Shown here: positions 21,701 through 27,265 of the stretch, piece after piece
Layout: each line of letters starts with the position of its first letter
Numbering within the stretch: position 1 is the stretch's first letter
NCBI GenBank assembly: GCA_051453625.1
Contig: JBOZIK010000001.1
Coordinates: forward strand, 58,637,266-58,664,530
Length of the DNA: 27,265 nucleotides
Source of the DNA: Welwitschia mirabilis
Lineage: Eukaryota; Gnetophyta; Gnetopsida; Welwitschiales
Direction of reading: 5' to 3'
The notes under the pieces: model-generated
Told to the model about the DNA's origin: nothing
Databases searched by the model: none
The model's input: the letters and a program-made list of their open reading frames with translations, nothing else
Translations under genes and position numbers: made by a program

Positions 21701-24700
21701 GTAAGCGCCTATGCGCATATATTTCCTGCTCTTCACACTTCGCATTCCTTCATCTAGAAGGCACTCCAAATGCATTTGTTGTGGCGAGGATGTTTTGGTA
21801 CTTCAAATAGCTGCCTTCGCACTCTCAAGACCTTGTGCTGACCAGTGCGCTTGGGGAAGAAAAACAAAATGTGAAGCATTAGCTATAGGTTTATCAAACA
21901 CAACAACCTTCACAATCCCAATATCAATGGCATCTATTTTTAAATCTGCAAGATTTTGTGTTGAAGATCTCAATTAAAAAGATGACTCATTAGCTCAAGA
22001 ATCACAAAGCCCATAGTTCAAGTTGACATCTTAAGATGGTGATCCCAAATTTAGGAAGCTAAGTTTGAGCGCACTTTGGGGACAAACGAAATGTCCAGTA
22101 CATACATTTGAATCCGATGGTGAGAATCCTAACTTGCTTGGAATGGGAGAAAAGTAAGTACAATAGTTTTTCATGCAATTCTTAGTGCATCCACTCTATG
22201 TCTTGAGAAATGTTAATACTAATACCTTAGTTTCACGAGTATAAATGGAGAGAAATAAATAGTAGCATCCGAAAAAATAATTATAACGTATACGATGAAG
22301 TGAATTCCAGCAGATATAACAATGGGTGGTTTGCAAGATGATGCATTTCTTTTCATATAAACCTGTCCTCCAGATGACCAATCGTCTCTTTGTCAGTAGT
22401 GCATCCCTCATTAATAGAATTTCACAAGTCAAAGATCATGAAGGAGGAGGACTGATGAAGTAGTTATAAAAGTGGTTCCATGGATACTTTCAATGACACA
22501 CCAATTGGAAAAATGAAGTGGACGGCTTGGAGAAAAGATTAGATCATTATGTTATTTAAAGATTTCAGATATCGGTTTAGTAGCATCTGGATCAACTTGT
22601 AGTATGTTTTGAGACCTTAAAAGAGAGACAAGTTATCCACACAGTAATTAATGAATGTCTTCATTCATTCCTCAACACTAAACAATTCCTTATAAGCAAT
22701 ATGTGATTATCAAAATTCGTTCATTTCACTTGAAGACATATTCAGAAAAGTTTATTGGATGAGAAGGAGAAGGCACTCCAAACACATTTGTTGCTACTAT
22801 TTATGTCCACTTCACCGTAAAAGATTTCTCCAGAAAACATTTTCAAATCACTTGAAGAAACATGGATGTGGATTAAGACTGCCATTATAGGCTACGAATA
22901 GGATTAGGTAATCATGTAATATAGAATTTTTAAATGTTGATAACTTAATATCAAGTCATTTCACACAACAAGAAACGAATTAAAGGTGGTTTGAAAATAA
23001 CTTTTACAATATTTTAGTTATTAGATATATTTTCCCCTTTCATGTTTTATCAATCATTACTTGGAAGGTGAAGATGATGATTGAGACAACTCCATCTCTA
23101 CAAGTCTTTGGACTACCATGTGATGATATGAAAGATGCAAGAGTCACAATGCATTTTAAAAATGTTCGTTTAGAACTACTGTTTACATTGGTAAAGGGTT
23201 ACATATATCTAAAATGATTTTTTTTGAATGCTTTTTTAAAGCCGACTTTTTAAGCTGACTTTTTTTCCTACTAGTCTCCGACTGGATGACCCAACTCTTT
23301 TTTTGACATTGCCGGCTTTTTGCTTTTGCCGACTATTTAATCACTGTATCCAACAATATGAAATTTGTTACAAACCTTGTGTTGCCATGCCCAAGAATTC
23401 TTTTGCCATTGGATTGCTGGTGGAAAAGGTAATGAAGATGGGAGTGGGTGTATACAAATTTTGATGTGTCTTGCGCTTCGCACCACCTAATGAAAAACAA
23501 AAGGTAATTTGTTAATCCTCAATTTCATTCCCAATCAAATTAAAAAAAATGAAAATTATCAAAGGATAACATTGCATCTCAATTTAGAAGTGTTTACCTT
23601 CTTAACCCAAGGCAACTTTGCAAGGTCTTCAAGAATGTCTATGCAATAAGCTGCACAAGGATTTAGTACAAGTGTGGATAATGATGCATCAATAATGTAT
23701 CTACTTCTGCATGGGTAGATCGATTATCTATAACAACCTACAGATTACAGACCAAGATAAAGCACAAATAAAGATGTGAGGCACAATGATACATGATTGT
23801 TTCTACCTTCTAGACATGTATGTATTGATAATGTAAACCACTTCAAAAAATACTTTATACTATTTACCTAGACAACCCTGCTAGGCCCCACTTGTTCAAT
23901 TATGTTTTTCACTCCTGGAATAGAACCTCTACATTTCTAATGTTCTCTAATGCATTGATGGATTTCAGAAACATTGTTCTTGAAACTAGTGTAATAAAAA
24001 AAGTTAACGAGAGCTCTATCCTATTTATTACTCTAATCATCTGCAAGAATGCTACAACTAGAATTATCCCAAACAGTCTTATCATGTCCTTAATACCATG
24101 CTTACCATCTTCTAACATGGATTCCTACATTTGTTTATTTGTGGTAGCTCTGAACTTACCCAGCCCATAGTCAGTAAGTGTCACAGACCTTATAAGATCA
24201 ACATTTGGTGGTCCCAGATAAATGTGACATCATGAGTCATGCCTTGGTAACCACAAATGCCTTTCCCTATCCCCTCAAGCCTAGCAAATGCTAAAAATCC
24301 TGTTATTCCATCCAAATCCTTTATCAAGCTTGATATATCCCTTGGGCTTGATATCTTTAAACCAAAAGAAAAAGAAAAAGAAAGAAAAAGAAAAAGAAAA
24401 AGAAAAAGAAAAAGAAAAGTGGGTAAATAACAAAATAAGCTAAAAAGCTTGAAATCTTAGCAAAAGACTTTAGACCCTAAAAGAACCAACCCTATTGTGA
24501 CATGTGGTAGGGTAAAACAATAAATTGGCCTTTGAAAAACAATTAAGCCCTATTTTGGAGGGTTAACCCTCGTAATCTGAAATAATCCCATTAATCAACA
24601 CAATTACCACAATCACAGAAATTAGCAAAAATCAGAGAATTATTGCAATAGAGCATAGCCCAAGTACCCTTGCAACATCCTCTACCCTATCCTTTAGTAG

Positions 24701-26102
24701 TCATTTCTTCCTAAATCCTCAATGCCATCAATTTCTCCCTTAGCCTCAGCTTTTCTTCGCCTTCAAAACCCAAATACTACTTCTTCGCAGACATGTTCTG
24801 CATATTTTTGGTCATGCATGGGCCCTGTAATTCAAGTTTGTCAATAAAGAATTATTTGAAATGCTGTCTTTTGAAGGCATTAGTATTTCAGACTTGGAAT
24901 TTCTGTAAGTCCAGCATTTCAATAATTTAATCATGTCTTTCTTAGTTGTCTTACTTTCATTACGGCTTTCATTTCAATTATGTTTTGTTGTGTTCGCCTC
25001 CTATCTCTTTTGAACAGCATACCGTTACGTTCTTGCTACCCTTGCAAACTAAAAATGAATCAAAATTCAATGACCTATTTCTCCATCTCGTCATGATCCT
25101 TCTGATAAATTCCTAAGTAAGGTTGATTTTGTAGGGGTTAAATTCCTCCCTATATAGACCACTCTAAAACATTGGACTCACAAATGTATATAATTGGCAA
25201 GGCTTGTGAGTACCAAAACTCTGGATCAATTTGAGAGGGAATGTGACAGGTAATGTTGTTGTAAATTCGAATGTATCAGATGGCATGGTTGTAAACTAGA
25301 ATGTGGAAAGTATCATTGTTTAAAGTTAGAATGTGGAAGGTGTTTTTGTAAAAGAGAAACTATCTGTTTCTACTGTTGTTGTGACCCTTAGATCGGGGAA
25401 CAGTCATGCCAACATTAAAATATATGTCATGGTTCTGCTCTCCTGAGAAAAAGGGGTTAGTTCTGAATTAAGGTCTCTTTAGTTCTCACGTTTTGACTTC
25501 TAAATCAATGCCTATTCGTTTTACAACAAGCATCCCGCTTGTGCTAATCTTCCTCGAACAGCATGACGGACTCACTATTGAATTCTCATATCCTTCCTCT
25601 CATAAACCTTGCCACCTACCTTTTTGCCATTGTTATGTTAAAATTTGTCAATAAGCAAATGCTACGGATTTTGAACTTTTCTTTTGAGACCCTTCATGGA
25701 ATGAAACATTAAACGTGAAAGTTTATGAGACCCTTCATGGCATGAATCTTGAAATGTGACTCTTGATGATCAGATATTTCTACCTTTTTCCATGCATGAC
25801 ATGCTTCTCATATCTTGCTTAAATTCCGGCTTAATTTAGAGAATATTTCCTTTCTGTTTTGTATGTTTATACCAGATCTCTTTGCAAATTATTTATGGAA
25901 TCTTCCAGTTCAGGATCTTTTCTCATATGGGCACGTTGATTTTTTGCTTCAGTTATTTCAAGAATGTTCACTGAAAATTAGAATTCTTCTGAAAGTTTCA
26001 TGTAAATAATAATATTTTGCTTTAGGTATGGAGAACTGCTCTAGAAGAGGATGCACTAAGCATGCTAAGACCACCCCTGTCGTCTCTTCCTGCTACATAT
26101 AG
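11372..26102 (+). CDS. pfkB/ribokinase-family carbohydrate kinase (Mak32-like), exons 1-5, 3' partial
   Basis: Joined coding exons 11372-11468, 11556-11604, 13985-14108, 14326-14355 and 26026-26102 read through in one frame for 125 codons plus 2 nt, with GT..AG borders at every junction and intron phases 1, 2, 0, 0 and (open) 2. The product starts MERNMDMVTFTVIIDDIVYP, then LGGGGPQTAFGARIW (about residues 29-43), then IGIASGIGSDFP (about 50-61), AWQVLEPDGRRTQVWR across exons 3-5 and RPPLSSLPATY. This is the N-terminal half of a pfkB fold: the Gly-rich block sits where ribokinases bind the sugar, and the GIGSDFP strand-turn is typical. The family is predicted to phosphorylate a small sugar-like substrate in the cytosol; the substrate is unknown. 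The C-terminal half with the anion-hole GxGD motif lies beyond the window. Introns are 87, 2380, 217 and 11670 bp. No stop or frameshift occurs in the exons, so the gene looks functional. Confidence 0.82.
11556..11604 (+). CDS. pfkB kinase exon 2
   Basis: A 49-nt exon (2 + 45 + 2) after the acceptor TTCCGATGCAG and before the donor CAA|GTATGC. It encodes GPQTAFGARIWADEND and completes the Gly-rich block begun in exon 1. The codons split at both ends join correctly with exon 1 (Gly) and exon 3 (Lys), which is the strongest argument for these borders. Confidence 0.82.
11666..11953. repeat. Tandem duplication of about 140 bp at the start of intron 2
   Basis: 11666-11813 and 11817-11948 share the ordered blocks CAACTTTA/TAACTTTA, AAAAAGGAT.CTAAAAT, GCAATGTTGCAG, AAATACGTGA.GATAC.TCTGA and AATGAAAGCAT. 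Spacing between blocks drifts from 151 to 135 bp, so the copies have accumulated indels. Confidence 0.75.
12464..12761 (+). mobile_element. Poly(A)-tailed retrocopy of an LTR-retrotransposon transcript (PPT-U3-R-poly(A))
   Basis: After about 50 bp of unrecognised sequence comes a polypurine tract AAGGGGGGTGGAA (12513-12525), directly followed by an LTR-like start TGATGTAACCCTG (12526). Within it are TCCTATAAATAAG (TATA box, 12626-12633) and AATAAA (12670-12675), then 30 uninterrupted A (12732-12761). The sequence ends where R would be polyadenylated; no U5 follows. AAAAGACAAAAAC before (about 12450) and AAAAGGACATAAAAA after the insertion look like an imperfect target-site duplication. The homologous copy B lacks the segment, which proves it is an insertion. 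The alternative is an ordinary LTR fragment beside an A-rich microsatellite. Confidence 0.6.
13108..13207. other. Assembly gap (100 N)
   Basis: Gap within copy A of the intron 2 duplication. It is probably a placeholder: near-identical tandem copies are hard to assemble. Confidence 0.95.
13283..13984. repeat. Intron 2 large tandem duplication, copy B
   Basis: Second copy of the unit, ending at the acceptor of exon 3. Its polypyrimidine tract TTTCTTTATTCCCTTCTC is also present in copy A (about 13232-13248). Copy A lacks a good AG at the matching place, so only copy B supplies the splice site. The insertion seen in copy A is absent here. Confidence 0.8.
13880..13923. repeat. Perfect 22-bp tandem pair just before exon 3
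   Basis: ATCAATATTGTTAATACTGT plus AG occurs twice without a mismatch, 61 bp upstream of the exon 3 border. Copy A has a related single unit near the gap edge (AACATTGTTAATAATATA). Confidence 0.9.
13985..14108 (+). CDS. pfkB kinase exon 3
   Basis: A 124-nt exon (1 + 41 codons) between acceptor TTGTTGTGCAG and donor GGCAG|GTGCAG. It encodes IGIASGIGSDFPYACKKW, continuing LDMRIDTGGLLIWP and then RAWQ. The GIASGIGSDFP segment matches the pfkB beta strand that packs next to the sugar site, and the acidic/Thr pair DT precedes the conserved GLL strand. Confidence 0.85.
14326..14355 (+). CDS. pfkB kinase exon 4 (30-nt micro-exon)
   Basis: Exactly ten codons, VLEPDGRRTQ, between acceptor TTCTAACAG and donor ACACAG|GTTTTT, phase 0 at both ends. 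Together with exon 3 (AWQ) and exon 5 (VWRT) it gives the family-typical AWQ-x-DGRRTQVWRT stretch. It is short enough that ab initio gene finders may miss it. Confidence 0.8.
14650..15900 (+). pseudogene. hAT transposase relic, C-terminal half
   Basis: Plus-strand pieces follow the order of plant hAT transposases. ITKPWVKCLRILDGERPSTG with YAMERAKDAVQ (about 14715-14820) matches the family VLRLVDGDEKPxMGxIYEAMDRAKEAI. WNKILLSDLHTAKHLF/FLNPNLGF (14890-14960, one frameshift) matches RWDxQLHxDLHAAAYFLNP. INVFHKLETEPNI (about 14993-15032) is next, then GCERNGSVFEY (15366-15400) and GLNRFIFICYTMKLKKKEK (about 15438-15495) of the hATC dimerisation domain. Frameshifts and stops are frequent. The N-terminal BED finger and the DUF659 core are absent. 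It sits inside intron 4, in the gene's orientation. Confidence 0.8.
15901..18028. other. Intron 4 sequence without recognised coding content
   Basis: The stretch begins purine-rich on the plus strand and includes a GA-rich microsatellite. A TATA-like CTTTTATAAAAAG lies at about 17113-17125, followed by pyrimidine-rich sequence reminiscent of an LTR leader. No protein motif was identified on either strand. Confidence 0.4.
16528..16590. repeat. GA-rich low-complexity tract
   Basis: About 63 bp of nearly pure purine built from GAGA, GGGA and GGTA units. Confidence 0.85.
18029..18333. repeat. Direct repeat of about 105-130 bp with a nested 29-bp duplication
   Basis: 18029-18130 and 18204-18333 share AATATCTCAAGTTT.TGCTT, ATATGGCATGG, GTTGAGCA.TAT.TACTTGT and TTATAAAGATGTTATCT. 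Within the second copy a 28-nt block (CATCTTTGTGAGTGAAAGTG plus TTGAGCAT) occurs twice without mismatch, at 18242-18269 and 18271-18298. Confidence 0.85.
18400..18475 (+). mobile_element. SINE-like element, second candidate
   Basis: TGACTTAGCGGTCTAC (from 18404) fits a tRNA-type A box and GGTTCAACTCT (18448-18458) fits a B box, 44 bp apart. It is followed by an A-run. The segment AACAACTCAAAGGTTCAACT resembles AACAAGTTAAGGGTTTGAGT in the 10.7 kb candidate, suggesting one family. Confidence 0.45.
18547..18730. repeat. Polypyrimidine tract of about 180 bp
   Basis: CTTTTTTTTTTCC, TTCTTCTTCTTCTTCCTCC and similar units make this stretch almost wholly C/T on the plus strand. It shapes apparent Ser/Leu/Phe-rich frames that are not genes. 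Confidence 0.8.
19367..19374 (+). promoter_or_regulatory. TATA box of the plus-strand gypsy LTR
   Basis: TATAAATA, 120-260 bp downstream of the two U3 motif copies and at the place matched by CTATAAAG in the minus-strand LTR. Confidence 0.55.
19609..19720. other. Assembly gap (112 N)
   Basis: Gap inside the plus-strand LTR, downstream of its TATA box. Confidence 0.95.
19968..19985 (+). other. tRNA-Asp primer-binding site of the plus-strand gypsy element
   Basis: TGGCACTGTTGCTGGGGA differs from the plant tRNA-Asp complement TGGCGCCGTTGCCGGGGA at three places. Each difference is a C-to-T or G-to-A change at a CpG. This fixes the orientation of the element and the LTR end at about 19964. Confidence 0.8.
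19986..20319 (+). mobile_element. Gypsy leader, plus strand
   Basis: Sequence downstream of the primer-binding site with two more TCGTCC motif copies (20145-20176, 20236-20283). No gag follows: the element is lost into the degenerate repeat and then into the hAT relic. Confidence 0.6.
20320..20645. repeat. Degenerate short-period repeat of GGATTTRRATTTG type
   Basis: More than fifteen imperfect copies of (G)GATTTGGAWTT and close variants occur in about 325 bp. The period drifts around 11-18 bp. It lies at the end of the gypsy leader, a place where large plant gypsy elements often carry satellite-like repeats. Confidence 0.7.
20650..21337 (-). pseudogene. hAT transposase relic, outer element, downstream half
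   Basis: Continues on the minus strand the transposase begun at 24180. In order: VDDRQ with CFW (about 21200-21260), KRPSLAYLY then SKAKEAIHCYL (about 20905-20995, family RPSLGYIYEAMDRAKEAI), and RWNNQMHNDLPTGAHISN then FGFDKDFNFSYE (about 20665-20772, family RWDNQLHRPLHAAGYFLNP). Stops and frameshifts are present. The hATC dimerisation domain expected next is missing because the sequence below 20650 is gypsy leader. It shares the 8-bp duplicated target with the other half at 23347. Confidence 0.8.
21330..21337. repeat. Left target-site duplication of the inner hAT
   Basis: TATCCAAC, identical to the right copy. Confidence 0.88.
21338..23346. mobile_element. Inner hAT-superfamily DNA transposon, 2,009 bp, with 8-bp target-site duplication
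   Basis: The element starts CAGTGTCTGATTTGGTGG and ends ...GACTATTTAATCACTG, giving CAGTG/CACTG termini as in hAT elements; beyond five bases the inverted repeats are imperfect (about 11 of 18). It is flanked by TATCCAAC on both sides (21330-21337 and 23347-23354), a perfect 8-bp target-site duplication, the hallmark of this superfamily. Removing the element and one TATCCAAC joins the two halves of an older hAT transposase. Subterminal sequences repeat CGACTA/CGACGACT at the left and GCCGACT/GCCGGC at the right, plausible transposase-binding sites. I found no transposase inside, so it is probably non-autonomous. The interior has a CpG-dense left third and an AT-rich remainder of unknown origin. 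Confidence 0.82.
23347..23354. repeat. Right target-site duplication of the inner hAT
   Basis: TATCCAAC, identical to the left copy and followed by AATATGAAATTTG, which is hAT coding sequence on the minus strand. Confidence 0.88.
23355..24180 (-). pseudogene. hAT transposase relic, outer element, DUF659 core
   Basis: Minus-strand pieces give the DUF659 core in order. SSCSILADD with RALVNF (about 24000-24085) comes first, then MFLKSINALENIRNVEVLF (about 23915-23975) and KNIIEQVGPSRVV (about 23875-23915). VVIDN then HAEVDTLLMHHYPHLY follows (about 23665-23745), then PCAAYCIDILEDLAKLPWVK (23599-23661) and YTHSHLHYLFHQQSNGK with GHGNTRFVTNFI (23355-23450). The family forms are WTPCAAHCIDLxLEDIGK and RPGVTRFATNFL. 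GT..AG breaks after GPSRVV and after LPWVKK look like former introns. Frames shift repeatedly. The inner hAT at 21338-23346 interrupts the gene right after TNFI. No BED finger was recognised above 24180. Confidence 0.85.
24181..24363. other. Unassigned sequence upstream of the hAT relic
   Basis: This stretch should hold the N-terminus of the outer hAT if it were complete, but no BED zinc finger or terminal inverted repeat could be recognised. Confidence 0.4.
24364..24419. repeat. (GAAAAA)n microsatellite
   Basis: About nine hexamers GAAAAA with one shortened unit (GAAA near 24380). Confidence 0.95.
25243..25362. repeat. 30-bp minisatellite, 4 units
   Basis: Units start at 25243, 25273, 25303 and 25333, each of the form GTGGAARGTATCATTGTTGT plus AAATTAGAAT. 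The period is exactly 30 throughout although the units differ at many positions. Confidence 0.85.
25685..25766. repeat. 41-bp tandem pair
   Basis: TGAGACCCTTCATGG.ATGAA begins at 25685 and again at 25726. The first 15 bases are identical and the remainder diverged. Confidence 0.8.
26026..26102 (+). CDS. pfkB kinase exon 5 (last in window)
   Basis: Twenty-five codons plus two bases between acceptor TTTTGCTTTAG and donor TATAG|GTGAGG, encoding VWRTALEEDALSMLRPPL and then SSLPATY plus a split codon. It continues exon 4 in phase although 11,670 bp away. The next exon must begin in phase 2 beyond 27265. Confidence 0.8.
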
Positions 26103-27265
26103 GTGAGGATACAGCTGAGTGAGGATATCTTCCCCATCTACTCTTCTAAACTTTTCTATACATATGGCTTTATAGAAAGTGATTGGGCCCCACAGGAGAA
26201 GTGATTTGGTAAACATTGGTTCTGCGAGTTCATTCGATGGTTTTACTTAAATGCTAAATCTTTTTATTTTTTGGTTGCATTAATATAGAACATTAAAAAG
26301 AGAATTGTATTGCAAAATAGGAACTTAAAAAGGAGGTGGGTGTAGGTGACATATAAGGATCTATCATAAATACATCCCACAAACATACATAAATTAACTA
26401 TAATTATAATATCTCAATATAATAAAATAGCAAAACTCTTCCTAGAATGTGGAATTGTAGGGATGTATAAAAGACCTTACAAGATTCTCACACGATGTTA
26501 TAATGAAATAAAAAATGTATCCTCATCTATTACTACAAGATAACTAACATGACTCTTTTACAAAAACTAATAAACACATAAAACAACATGAAGAGACAAA
26601 GATTTCATGAAGTTTAACCACCACTTTCCAGCCTACATCATTGGCAAAATAGTGTAGTCCTATACTACTACCACATTATAGATTCAATTGAACACAATCT
26701 TCAAGGTTTAAGACTATCAATTTCAATAAAACTTAACAGGTTATCCATTCTAAAACTGTACAATTAAAGAAATCTTTGATGTTTGTTTCGTGTGTTCTCC
26801 TTTCTTCACTTGTGCTATCAGCATAACTTGTGTCTTAGTTTTGGCACCCAGCCTGTATTCAGTTGCTGACAGATGTTAAGTCTCTTCAGGTCAAAAAGAT
26901 GGAATAATGAGGCAGGCACTCTGATCTCAATTTTTTCCCCTCTCTGAAGCTTCACTGGTCAAGCACATGCCTTGTCAGTGTGGTCAACCCTTTTGTTTCC
27001 TTTGGGGAAAAATCATCCTTTAGGGAAACCTAACTGTAACCCTTTTTCGCATCTTTTTCTTGCATTAAATAAGTGCGTATTGTAAATACTTTGATATATC
27101 GAATAAATCATCTTTTTCGCAATTACCACAATCACAGAAATTAGCATTCTATTAATTGGGTAGGTAGCTGCCATAACTGTTAGGATCAAATAAGCACCCT
27201 AGAGGGGGGGGGGGGGTGAATAGGGTAATTTCTCTTTACTTTAACTTAAAACAGAAACTACAAGT
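26103..27265. other. Start of intron 5 of the pfkB gene, no recognised element
   Basis: Begins GTGAGGATAC after exon 5. No further exon of the kinase was found before the window ends. It contains the second copy of the 27-nt block (27120-27146) and a run of 13 G (27204-27216). Confidence 0.5.
27204..27216. repeat. Run of 13 G in a CACCCTAGAGG...GGTGAATAGGGT context
   Basis: The G-run sits in GCACCCTAGAGG..GGTGAATAGGGT, a sequence type I have seen widely repeated in plant genomes but cannot assign to a family. Its length is unreliable in sequencing data. Confidence 0.6.

Larger units (their letters stand above)
24420..26025. other. Remainder of intron 4
   Basis: No transposon coding region recognised. 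It contains two small tandem repeats, a 27-nt block repeated at 27120, and a short 41-codon frame at 24721-24846. Confidence 0.45.

Overview
This window is plant nuclear DNA: AT-rich, intron-containing and dominated by decayed transposable elements. The host gene has one intron of about 11.7 kb packed with repeats, and Athila-like Ty3/gypsy, copia, hAT and SINE-like relics are interleaved. That pattern suggests a large-genome seed plant, most likely a gymnosperm such as a conifer. This is inference from architecture; no species-diagnostic sequence was recognised. Four runs of N (1467-1970, 2671-2770, 13108-13207, 19609-19720) show a scaffolded draft assembly.

Layout. 1-5.9 kb: minus-strand Ty3/gypsy material. 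One unit runs LTR, primer-binding site, leader, gag (about 5880 to 2780). A second runs primer-binding site, leader, gag start, then directly into reverse transcriptase and RNase H (2670 to 1), with most of gag and the start of pol deleted. 5.9-6.1 kb: minus-strand copia integrase scrap. 6.1-11.2 kb: AT-rich repeats, a 24-bp minisatellite and a SINE-like piece, no gene recognised. 11.37-26.10 kb: the only host gene I can support, the first five coding exons (125 codons plus 2 nt) of a plus-strand pfkB/ribokinase-family carbohydrate kinase of the Mak32-like type. It continues beyond the right edge.

Intron 2 holds a tandem duplication and a poly(A)-tailed retrocopy of an LTR-retrotransposon mRNA. 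Intron 4 (14356-26025) holds a plus-strand hAT transposase relic (about 14.65-15.6 kb), a plus-strand LTR and leader of the same family as the minus-strand LTR at 5 kb (about 18.9-20.6 kb), and a minus-strand hAT transposase relic (20.65-24.18 kb). That relic is split by a younger 2,009-bp hAT element with a perfect 8-bp target-site duplication.

There is no operon or novel multi-gene system here. The points most worth attention are the hAT-in-hAT nesting, the apparent retroposition of an LTR-element transcript, and a reiterated TCGTCC/GGACGA motif in the U3 and leader regions of the gypsy family. No TE coding region looks intact. Exon boundaries were derived by splice-site phase and protein-family similarity recalled by eye, not by alignment software.
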